From Ascaris suum (taxonomy: Eukaryota > Nematoda > Chromadorea > Rhabditida > Ascarididae): DNA of 64,000 nt. The notes under the pieces are model-generated. The model did no database searches and had not been told where the DNA came from. It worked only from the letters and a program-made list of their open reading frames with translations. Shown in pieces: positions 22,915 through 33,613 of this stretch. Location of the stretch: positions 1,486,349-1,550,348 of the forward strand of contig CM024176.1 of the NCBI GenBank assembly GCA_013433145.1. The letters run 5' to 3'. The position numbers were made by a program, and so were the translations under genes. How positions within the stretch are numbered: position 1 is the stretch's first letter; each line of letters starts with the position of its first letter.

Positions 22915-25872
22915 TCATAGTTTTTGTCCAGGATTTCCGTTTTGCTCGAAAGGTCCAGCTTGTGGGGGAATTCCGTTCTGTCCAAACGGTCCACTTTGTG
23001 GAGAACCCCCATTCTGTCCCGAAGGCCAGCCTTGTTGAGGATTGCCATTTTGCCCGAAAGGTCCACTTTGCGGACGATTTCCATCCTGTACGGAAGATCC
23101 ATCTTGTGCGCGATTTCCGTTTTGTTCAAAGGGTCCATGGCCGTCTTTTCTAAATCGTCCACTGCCATCAGTCGGGAATTGTGATGCGCTTCTTCGCGCT
23201 CTAGCACCAAAGGCAGGCCATTGATATCCAGAAAGCCCGTTTTGCCCAAAAGGCCTATTTGGCCCGAAGGGTCCACCCTGCGGAGGATTTCCGTTTTGTC
23301 CAGAGGGCCAACCCTGTGGAGGAATTCCGTTTTGTCCAGAGGGCCAGCCCTGTGGAGGAATTCCGTTTTGTCCAGAAGGCCAGCCCTGTGGAGGAACTCC
23401 GTTTTGTCCAGAGGGCCAGCCCTGTGGAGGAATTCCGTTTTGTCCGGAAGGCCAGCTCTGTAGAGGATTTCCGTTCGGTCCAAAAGGTCCGCCTTGTGGG
23501 AGACTTCCATTTGGTCCGAAAGGTCCACCTTGTGGGAGATTTCCATTAGGCCCGAAGAGTCCGCCCTGTAAAGGATTTCCATTTTGTCCAAAGGGCCAGC
23601 CCTGTGGAAGATTTCCGTTCGGTCCAAAAGGTCCGTCTTGTGGAAGACTTCCATTCTGCCAGAAAGGTCCGCCCTGTTGAGAGTTTCCGTTCTGTCCGAA
23701 AGGTCGGCGACCGCCTCGTCCGAATGGTCCATTGCCACTTGGGAATTGTGGCGCACGCCTGCGCACTCTAGGACCGGAACTGTGTCTACGATGTGGAAAT
23801 GGTTGTGGTCCGTGTGACTGCTCCGGCCCACATCTAGGACAAGGCCTTCGTCCATGCTCGCCGGAGAGGAAACCAGCTTCCGCTCTTACTTTCTTAGCAA
23901 GAGCCAAGACGGCCCTATCGGTCGCGTTGATCAGGTCCAATACCTAAACGGATAACATTGGAACATAATATTTTTAAAATATGTTACCTGCGAATGCGAA
24001 ATTTCCAAAACAATGTATAGCCTAATCAACAGGACTTACTATATTTTAACCTAGTTTCTATGCTGAACGCTAAATAAAAGAATGTTAAATTTTTGCAGCT
24101 GAACCTCGCAGCATTCGGAGGAAGTTTACGCCAATTTGCTCGCTAAATTTATGAATACCATGCAAATGGCTTCAAATATATTCGCACTTAACTGGTAACA
24201 TTTTGCGAGATAGATTCTCCGAAGCAATAATATCTCATCCGCTTTTTCAAACTATTTCGTTGAGTATTAAAAATAAGCAACGAAAGTAGCTGTAGAGATT
24301 CATTTTAACCAAAATACCTTTTCTTTTTCTTCTCTCTTCGTTAATTTCGCATCACCATGAATTGCTTCCAATTCGCTAATGAACCGACTAACGTTTGCAA
24401 TGAGTTCTTGCATTTTCTGCTGAATGTTGCTGAATTTCTGCTTTTTCTCATCCACAAACTTCTTGAATTGCTCCTGAAAACATCGATTGAACGGTTTCAT
24501 TAATGATACAGGTAACTTTGGTAACTTTTATAATAAAACTAGTGATATAACAAGTAACTATAGGTAAATGTATAAACGATTTAACGAAAAAATGATTGCA
24601 GAAGGATCATTATTATGAGATGGAATAGTAATGCCATGAAACTTTGAGTGCGGACTATTCACTGACGCTAATTCGGCTTTTAAAAGAGTTGTCGAAATGA
24701 AGTATGAGAGGTAAACTCTTCACATTATATTCATCACCGGCTGTGATCGTTTTCCTTTCCGCCCTTATGAATAATTCCCTCAACCTTACTCATCAAAACC
24801 TTTAACTTCCTTTCACGTGATTCAAATTTAATTATTGGAGGCATTTATCGAAAGTCAAGTGTAAAACACAAGGAACTTTAAATTGGGAGAGTGCGGAAGA
24901 TAGCATAGAAAGCGCCTGAATTACCATAGCTGAGGAGTACCATCAAGCCAGAAATAAAATCACCTGCAAGCCGGTCGGTATGGCTTTTTACCCATCTTTC
25001 CGCTGGTATTTTTAAGCACAACGATATGCAAAATTGCTTTTACTTTTTGTCTTCTAGCGACCTTCGACTGTCTATGTGGGGGGAGGGGGGCGAGGGGGGT
25101 GTTTAATCAATCCAGTATGCCACTTTGAATAATGAGGTTGCAACCATGCAACCATCTCTCCTGCCTTTCATTATTTTGAACACTAGCTTTGCCATGTCTA
25201 ATGGAATATGAGCAATGCTGACTTCCAACGTCCTATCAGCTTGAAGTGATAACTGGTTTCATTCCTCTAAACAGTGGTATAGTTTCCGCTGCCATTTTGG
25301 TTCTCTTCACCTTTTAAGTACTTATGTGTTTTTCTTTATGCATTATGGAACCCTCCACATTTATGCCAATCGTAAATTAATATTTTCACAAGAAATTTTG
25401 ATATAATTAAAGCGAGAGAAATATCACCAATTGAATCCTGAAATGAAAGTATAAATTAGAAAGTAAATTTTATACGACAAGATGATATTTCAAAAATATT
25501 TATGATTGGCGTTAAAGACAAAGAACTTACATAAACTCCTTGACTCTGAGCCCATTGCTGCAGTTGTTGTTCGCTCTCAACTTTTGTTAAATTTTCATTC
25601 GTTACAATGTTGCAGAATTCCTTCACGCCATCACTGGAGACGTTCTTGAGGAAGTCGGGCAGCCATGGATGCCTAGGTCGATGTGAGTGCGAACACACTC
25701 CAAAGAACTTAAACGGATGATGTTCAGCGCGTATTTCGTCTTCTGCATTACCTATCGATCCATGTCCGTGAAATCCTGGACCAAAGCCAGGATCGCCATG
25801 TCGACGAGCATCCACGGTCGTTCCATATAGTAGCAACGGTGCGATAAACGCCAGCACCAAGAAACAGTTCAT
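22915..25872 (-). CDS. SXP/RAL-2 family (DUF148) secreted protein, long-tail paralogue
   Basis: Three exons on the minus strand, all phase 0: 25872-25531, 24473-24318, 23943-22915; 508 residues. Exon 1 starts MNCFLVLAFIAPLLLYGTTV, a clear signal peptide, then a His/Gly-rich linker and the start of the SXP/RAL-2 (DUF148, PF02520) helical domain with WLPDFLKNVSSDGVKEF. Exon 2 (52 codons) is all domain (QKFSNIQQKMQELIANV). Exon 3 begins with the domain's last helix (LINATDRAVLALAKKVRAEA) and then a CPRC pair and a long low-complexity tail of about 20 units of a 12-residue G-W/P-P-S/F-G-Q-N-G-N-P-P-Q repeat. Family members are nematode-specific secreted proteins, often strongly antigenic, some reported to bind divalent cations; the biochemical role is unclear. 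The start is set by the signal peptide and by a TATA element 53 bases upstream, the same as in both paralogues. Confidence 0.92.
23000..23760 (-). repeat. 36-bp (12-residue) coding tandem repeat
   Basis: On the plus strand the unit reads TTCCGTTTTGTCCAGAGGGC then CAGCCCTGTGGAGGAA. The array is most uniform at about 23290-23480 (several nearly identical units) and diverges towards both sides. The period is a multiple of three and stops are rare, so more than one frame stays open. Confidence 0.9.
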
Positions 25873-25919
25873 TTTTGGAAGTGAAGACGATGCCAGTGCT
25901 CATGTCAGGACTCGGCTCA

Positions 25920-25958
25920 TTTATATGGAACTGGAATGGTGCTGATCATCTAGGCGTT
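25920..25958 (-). promoter_or_regulatory. Conserved SXP promoter module (gene 1)
   Basis: Read on the minus strand: AACGC, 7 bases, ATCAGCACCATT, 9 bases, TATAAA. The TATA box starts 53 bases before the ATG. The same three elements with exactly the same spacings stand before the other two SXP genes. Confidence 0.75.
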
Positions 25959-28515
25959 AGCGGATCGATTGTTTGATAGTACATAAAAAATATAGGTACC
26001 AGTAGATAGGCAAAAAGCTTCGGCTATTGTAACGAATAGATGTGTCCATTGAAAAAAACAGATGGTAGAGTAATAGCAGAGGAAAATAGTGAACTGTGAT
26101 AAGAGAGAGCGACGTGGGCGGAATAAGCCAGTTGAATACAAACAGATTTGAAATGCAGCAGATGAAACCGTCTGACAGCTGATATGACTTTGGAGAGAAG
26201 CTCAATATGGCGACCTCATCATACCTTTAAAGGTTTGCGTCACCCAAAGGGGCCATCTTACTCTATCAGAGAATTGTTCTGTAAACGCTGCTAAGCAATA
26301 GAAATCGAGGACAGTGGTGGCGGAAGAAATGCTGAATTGAGACGAGAGAGCGATACAAACGGAATAAGCAGTCAAATATAATCAGAACTGAAATGTAGAT
26401 AAAACCGTCCAACAGCTGATGTAACTTTGAAGAGCAGCTCAATCAGAGGTAATCATCTTCATTTCCCAAGCTTTTCTTCAATCGCAGGGACTCAAGATAC
26501 TTCAGGCTCCAGAATGAGGTTTTTGACTTCCGTTAATCAGACAATCAGTACTGCGAAATAATAATGAAACGAGGTGAAATTATTTCTATTGCAACAGAAA
26601 TGAATACGACATTCACGTTTAACAACTGAACGGCGCAAATAGTGCAGAAGTGACAATAGAATAATGAAAGCCGCTCAAAAAAGAAAAATTAATTCAGAAG
26701 TGAATTAAATGAATAAATATTTACCCGCGGGAAATAACACCGTAACGATGGCAGTGCAATAAATAACATTGGAGGAATAACGTTGAGGAATAAATGAGAG
26801 GGAACATTGCTAAATGCTTGAGTGAATCCAGTTTTTCAAAGAATCACATTCTATGCGTCATGAACGCATTGGAAACAGAGGCATGTGAAGCGACAGTCGA
26901 CCCTGAGAAGACTAGAAGGAAAGAGCTTGAAGCAAATCAATTACGTGCTGCCTAATACCCTCGAGAAAACTGACGGATTTCTCATTGATAGGTAAGAGCG
27001 CAAAAAAAGGGGCTCAAATCTTGGTCTTCTCCATTCAACAATTCGAAATGATGTCGCTAAGAAAAGTTGAAGTTCAAAAAATACAGACAGCATTCTTGAG
27101 CTTCTTCGAAACACACTAGGGATGATGATATCGCCTTACTATGTTGAGAGCCAAGAACGGAGCTTTTCGACGCATCAGTCTCCCGTTCTAGCAAAGCAAT
27201 TTGCAAGGATAAGAGAACCCCTGACTCGTTGGATATGTCAAAATAACTACTCCTGGTGAAAAATCGTTACTGAAGATTTCCACTCGAATGCCTGCTAATC
27301 AGTTTGTTTATTTCGAGTGAACATTCTATCAGTTTTTGTGAACGTTATAAATATTATTGGGAGGATTTTTCATTAAGTGGAGGAGATCGGTATGTGAAGC
27401 GAAACTTCCTCCAAATCTGTCAACAACTATCAGAGGTTTACTCACTAAACTGCAGAGACCGCTATAAAACCATCCAGTTCTCTACAGAAACACTATCGAT
27501 TTCTGACAGGATTGCCTCCTACAAAACTGCATGGTTTCATGTTCGGCAATTGGGGATTGACGATGATGTTGTTCGAGATTCCCTAACAGAATCTAGAGAT
27601 ATCCTGAAAACCATAGAGTATAGAGAAACTTAACGAAATATAAATTCTTTCAAACATACTCAGTAGAGATAGAAGGACCCTATAGGAGTCTTCCACGTGT
27701 TCTTTGCCTAGCATGGTCTTAGGCCAATTAGCACAATTTCTGTATTGATCAGTCTTAGAAGTTCCTCATTGTTGGCCGCCGTCTACCATTCTTGTATTTT
27801 TTTTTCTTTCTGAGCTAAATCCCGTCGCGCACTTTTCTCTCATCTTATTTATATAAACTCATCCATTATATTCACATTTCTAATTGTTCAACATATGTCT
27901 ATGTTGTCGTCTATGTCTTTGTATTTTCGAAGCGGACTACGATGAGGAGTCCTTTTTACCTATATATTTATGCACCTGGCCGAGTGTTCGTTGCTCACAA
28001 ACAAGGGACCACTTAGTACAGACTTGGTACACTTCTAGGGCATAATTTGCATTGTGTGGCAATCACTTGACTTTGACCTTCATTCGTCAACTACCAAAAC
28101 AATTACAAAGACTGAAATTACAAAAATAGTACACTTGACTTTCTTTTGGCATGCCGAATAAGATCACATAGTCAAAAATTTTGTGAACAATGTGCGATCA
28201 ACTCGTCGAGGACGTCTCATTTTAATGCCACATTTATAGCTGCTTATGATGAAATTGTTATATCACGCTTTCGATAGATTTCGCCCCATATGTTTCACTC
28301 CTGTTAATGTTGGCTTTTATGTTTTACCAATGGGTTTTCCGATAAACAATAATTTATTATAAAATGATTTTATTTGTTAGAGAGTAAATTTACAATAGTG
28401 AACATTCATTCCAGTGAAAATCACTGAAAACGGCAACCATCAAACACATATGAAACATCTTCTTTGATTTTCTCCAAATTGATCTCATTTAGTTCTATGA
28501 TGTTGTCTTTTAGAG
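25959..28515. other. Intergenic between SXP genes 1 and 2
   Basis: Holds the duplicated upstream segments. A plus-strand ORF of 109 codons at 27304-27633 has natural codon use (contains CRDRYKTIQFSTETLSISDR) but I recognise no family and see no splice context; it could be a gene remnant. The rest shows nothing further. Confidence 0.35.
26096..26455. repeat. Duplicated ~125-bp segment upstream of SXP gene 1
   Basis: The stretch 26096-26215 (GAGAGAGCG...CGGAATAAGC...GAAACCGTCTGACAGCTGAT...AGAAGCTCAAT) recurs diverged at 26336-26445. A third related copy lies upstream of SXP gene 3 around 36085-36185. Confidence 0.7.
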
Positions 28516-30880
28516 TTATTCAAAATTAACTATTGTCATGTTTTGTTCGGCACTTTTGTCTTGTTTGAGTGATTTGTCATGTCCGAAGCGTCCGTTTCGT
28601 CCAGAATACTGTCTTCGCTCACGTCCGAAAGGTCCGTTTTGTTCAGGATTTTTGCCTTCTTCGAGATTGCCGTCATTTTCAAAGAGATCGTTTTGTCCTG
28701 GGTTTCCGAATTCTCCCACTGGTTCATTAATCCCCAAAAAGCCAGCTTGTCCAGGATTTCCATTTCGCTCATAAGTTCCTTCTTGCCCATACGGTCCGTT
28801 ATGTCCCGAAGAACCGTCTCCCCCAAATGGTCCACTGTTACCACTCCGGAATTGCGGTGCTCCTCCACGCATTCTGGAATCAAAACTAGGTCGCTGATGT
28901 CGAAACGGTGGCGGCATGGATGAGGACCTTCGTCGACGCTCGTCGAACTCGGAATCGGCTTCTGCTCTAATCTTCTTTGCAAGAACCAAGACGGTTCGGT
29001 CGGATGCATTGACTAGATCGGAAAGCTGAAAGCATTATAAATAAACACACCGAGAGTTACAGTTTCAAGACGCGCTAATTTGCTGAATGTTTGGTGTGGC
29101 GGATAATTGAAGGTATATAATACATCAAATTCTAGCATAACACTTATGGTGAATGGTAGGCAAAGAAGTATGAAATTCTTTCAATTGAACTTCGAGTTAT
29201 TCGGAGATACAAATTTTCGAATGAATGATAACTGCTAAGCGAAAATTTTTGAATATATTTTATCTCAATTGATAAAATTTTGAAAGACTTACTAAGTTGC
29301 TGGCCAACTAATATACCTTTATAATAGTAAGAAAGAAAACTTGAAAAATCCACCAGCATACCTTTTCTTTTTCTTCTTTTCTCGTTAATTGCTCATCATT
29401 TTGAATTGCTTCGATTTCCTCAATGAATTGAGTGACATTTACGATGAGTTGTTGTATTTTCTGTTGAATCGCATATAATTTTTGCTTTTCTTCTTGTAAA
29501 TACTCGTTGAAATCGTTCTGTAAAAATAAACTTGAAAGATTTATCAATGGGAATAACGTTTTGTATGTAATTTTATGATTGCTTCAAATAAAACAACTAA
29601 TGCTTAACATGCCTTCTACATCAAATAAAAATAGGAATGACGTATAAACTATATCAGATAGATGAATTACATAATTTCCTTATAAAATGAAATTAGCCGA
29701 CGAAATTTTAGAGTTTGAGTGTTGGGAATAGAACGATTGCTGTAGCGAATTAGGAAATAGGAAACGTTCATCGTCTATGTATCATAGAACATACTATTAA
29801 TGGTTAGCCTTAGAATCTTTATTTTACCCATATCATGGGTATTTCTTATATGGGAGCGGATCAACTTCTAAGAATGAGAGAATCTATTGGTTTGAGTAAG
29901 TTTGAGAGAAGATGCGGAGGGAAATCCTACCAATTTATTATAGGCGATGATTTCATATCAGGCCAATAAAAATATCATCTGCGAAACCGTTCGTAGATGA
30001 TTTTCTCATATTTTATCACAAATATGTGGGAAAAAAAATGGCATACGAGAATTGTTGCAATATCTTTATTTCTGGCTTACATAATTAATTACTTGATTGT
30101 AGCTAAGATAGTTGTGCTACTTCAAAATAATCCAGTAACAATAATCTATCTCCCTATATTTGGAATGCTTGGCGAAATATCTATATCGATGAACTTTCAT
30201 ATATTACAAGTTGAGACGACTCCTTTTGAATTTGAATATAACAACGTTTCGTGCTGAATTATTCTGATTTCGCCCGCAAAATGTAAAAAAAAAAATTATG
30301 TTAGATAGCTCAGATATTTTGCCGCATGCACTATGAAATCCTTCAGTCGTCACTTTTGTTTCATAGATTTTTTTTTTTGCACCGACAAATAAGAATAAAA
30401 ACTTATTTAGTGAAGAAAAAAAAATGGAAAATATTATCATCTTTAAGAATTTCAAAACGAAAAATAGAAAATGTTTCCCGTTTAAAAGTTCTTTTTTTTT
30501 TTTGTTAGGGTGATCGACAATAAACTTACATGAATGTCTTCTCCTTGCTTTTGGGCCCATCCATCAAGCTGTTGTTCGATTTCCGCCTTTGTCAAATTTT
30601 CATTCTTCACAACGTTGCAAAACTCTGTCATAGCCTCACTGGAGATGTTCTTGAGGAAGTCAGGTAGCCATCGATGTCTGGCTAGACGCCGCTGGAAACA
30701 TAATCTGAAGAACCCAAACGAAGAGTCTTTAGGCGATATTTCGCCCTTTAAGTCGCTTGTCAATCCTTGCTCACCAAATCGTGAATGAAACCCGTCACCT
30801 CCATGATGACGGGCATCCACGATTGTCAAATAGAAAACCAGCGATACGATGAAAATGAACACGAACGAGTAGTTGTTCAT
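28516..30880 (-). CDS. SXP/RAL-2 family (DUF148) secreted protein, medium-tail paralogue
   Basis: Three minus-strand exons, all phase 0: 30880-30530, 29517-29362, 29025-28516; 338 residues. The start MNNYSFVFIFIVSLVFYLTI is a signal peptide. An in-frame ATG 18 bases upstream exists, but 30880 matches the MN(C/Y) starts of the paralogues and puts the TATA box exactly 53 bases away, as in both neighbours. The SXP/RAL-2 domain is well kept: WLPDFLKNISSEAMTEFCNV in exon 1, QQKIQQLIVNVTQFIEEIEA in exon 2 (52 codons in all three genes), NASDRTVLVLAKKIRAEA opening exon 3. The tail is Gly/Asn/Arg-rich with GPFG, GRN and NGNPGQ motifs but far less regular than in gene 1. It lacks the CPxC pair present in genes 1 and 3. 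Expected product: secreted helical protein, likely antigenic. Confidence 0.92.
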
Positions 30881-30927
30881 TGTTGAAAGCACAGCCAAGG
30901 CTAATGCACATTTCTGCTCTTTGCTTA

Positions 30928-30966
30928 TTTATACGCAAATCAAATGGTGCTGATGTCCTCAGCGTT
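30928..30966 (-). promoter_or_regulatory. Conserved SXP promoter module (gene 2)
   Basis: Minus strand: AACGC, 7 bases, ATCAGCACCATT, 9 bases, TATAAA. The distance from TATAAA to the chosen ATG is 53 bases. Confidence 0.75.
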
Positions 30967-33613
30967 GGTGTGGATTAACCGTTCACTAGTACTTTATTTA
31001 GATAAGCAGTAAAGGATAAGCCAAAAAAAGCTCCCAATTTTTAAATCCATTGATGCTTGTACACAACAAAACAGATTGTGAAATGATAGCAGAGGAAACT
31101 GTGAATTGAAACGCGAGATTAGCGGCAATCCTAGCGAGGTGAGTAATCATTTAATCTGTGGCATGTGTTGAACTTGTGAGTAAAGAGAATCAGCGAAAAC
31201 AACAAGAGGCAGATGAAGAGGCGTTTTGTTAGATCTAACCGCCATTTTGTTTCAAACAATAGCCAAACGAAAATTCAGCGCTGCGCAGCGAAATACCCAT
31301 GTGTCATTCATTATTCGCGGTCATATCTAGCCTTCATTAGGTGTTTGATTTTTTGATCGCTTCTAATATGCTTAGCAACTTGCACTGCTTATAACCGACG
31401 TAAACAGTACGATGATAGTGCGGAAGAATTATGTCCGAATTTCGGTTCGAAAATACTTATATCAAGAGACGTTCATGAAATCTCCTTACATTAGCAGGAA
31501 GGCATGAAGTTGTCGATTCCCTGATATCGGTTCTCGGACCTCTCACTGGATGATGAAACACTGCTGGATTAGCTGTGTTGTTTTCGAAGGTTAACACCGC
31601 AGTGGTGAACACAATTCATCGAGCATAGTATTAAGGAAGTAACGAAGAAAATAAAGTAATAACAGTTTGGCTATTTCGATAATGAGGAACATTTACCCCT
31701 ATTCTGAAACAGCCTATTTCTTGTTTAAAAATAGCAAATCCCTTAATGTCAGTAGAACTTTACACTAAAAATGATCGGTTAATAGCGACATTTCGATCGA
31801 TTTACTCAAAGAATTGTCCACTGTTACGTGACGATCGGTATTTACATCGGTCAATGCGCATATTCGCTGCTTTTGCATCAACAGTGATGGTAGTTCAGAA
31901 ATTAATGTACAAGATATAGGGCGTATAGAATTATATTTAACGCTGTAGAGAAATTGTTGTATGTTCTTGTTCAATCAGCCTTATTTAATTATGTTCGCTT
32001 TGATCATATAATCATAGTGATATCACAGCAGCTTCGTATGTCAAACTCTGCCATAATTGTTACAGGTGCTCATTGTAACGCAGCATTACAGCACCCATAG
32101 TGTATACCGTTCACACCGCTACCGAATTCTTGTCGTTTCGTATAATTGTTGCTGTTCTAGTTGCTGTTTTTGTATTGTTGGTGTGTGACAGACCTGCATT
32201 CTTTGTAAGTATTATTCCACTTAAATCATGGCTCTTAACCGTGCTATTTCCTTCTCCAATAAACGGCGATCTTGTGTTTTCTCTTCTGTAGTCTATATAC
32301 GACTCGCAGTTTCGTTGTCATCACGACAACCAACGTTAATGATCATCATCTGGTGGAGATTATTGCCAATCTTAGCAATCATGATGCTATCACATCCAAG
32401 AATGATTTCTGTCCGCCTATCTATGATTTTTCAAGGAATCAGTTCCTCTTGTCCAGTGATCTGGGGAACGGCTACTATGATGCAATCACTGAAAAAGCTT
32501 TCATCTTCTCCAATAAATTTTCCTTCCAATAAGCTTCTACTTTTGAATGTACACTGTGAAAGCATTTTCTCATTCATTGAGGAAAGGAGGGTAGAGCTCA
32601 TAGTCCACGATTGAAGCGCAAAACATGCTTTACAAACATGATCCCTCATAGCTTTAAGTTCAAATTTCTTCCCAACGGACACTCTTGAAAAATTATCAAA
32701 GGACAAAACGTTTCGATATCCATAAGTCTCCTTAATTCGTTCAACTTGAGAGCTCTTTCTGATTTACTCCATTGATCACCTTGTGCAATCCTCCATCCTG
32801 CTACTCTATATCTCATGTATAGAGTTTCTTTTTTTCCATTCGCGTTTCTTTCTTATCCTTTTTTTGCTTTCTGAATTTATTTCTTCTTCACTGTTTTTAT
32901 TTCTTCTTAATCTATGCCACTTTATTGAGTCCACGTTTTCTATCTTATTGCTCTTCGTGTTCCTCCTCTCTCTCTCTGTTCTTTAAATGATGTACATAAT
33001 GAATAGACGCATTGCATAATGAATTGCATTTTTTTTTGTATTGTATTGATAGATGTTCTCTTTGCTATGTGTAGCTTTCGTTATTCGTATGAATAAAATC
33101 TACTCAGCCTAATTTGTCTCACTGTAGTTTTTCCAACTATTTTCAAATATATCATTGTCGACTACATGGGTATTCGTCGACGATGAAGATCGAGTTTTTC
33201 GGCTTCATGATCTCCATCCGATAGTAGTCCACGTACTTTAAAATTCATTCATTTATCTCTACGAAAATTACGACTAATTTATGACTAGTTGTGTCATACT
33301 TTATAAAACTTCGCGAAAACCTATTTGCTATAGCAATTTTAACATCACATTTAACATATATCCCTCTCTTCGAAGGTTTCGTTTCCGTATGCATTGCACC
33401 GTTATTCTATAAAATCGAATCTTATATATTATACAATTAGCGCTGCAAATAAACGATTTGATTTTTGATTAATTTATCACGCTGCACGTATCAATTTCAA
33501 TGAATCGCATCAAGAAGGGAATTATTAAGGGTAGTTGTCATTTTCGAAGACATTCACACTCGGGTATTTATTATTACTGATTCTTAACAGTGCACAACGT
33601 TTCAGAATGCATT
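30967..33613. other. Intergenic between SXP genes 2 and 3, with unresolved ORFs
   Basis: 31071-31140 resembles the segment upstream of SXP gene 1. At 32085-32745 both strands look coding: on plus, a hydrophobic stretch (FRIIVAVLVAVFVLLVC) ending at a GTAAGT donor near 32205, then a frame ending 32532; on minus, an open frame of about 110 codons (32745-32431). Exon phases do not join cleanly on plus, and I recognise neither product. An AATAAA for SXP gene 3 lies at 33567-33572 (minus). Confidence 0.35.

Noticed and set aside
22924..23947. Plus-strand ORFs of 60-96 codons across the SXP tail
   Set aside because: They are antisense shadows kept open by the 36-bp repeat; the minus-strand frame continues the SXP domain.
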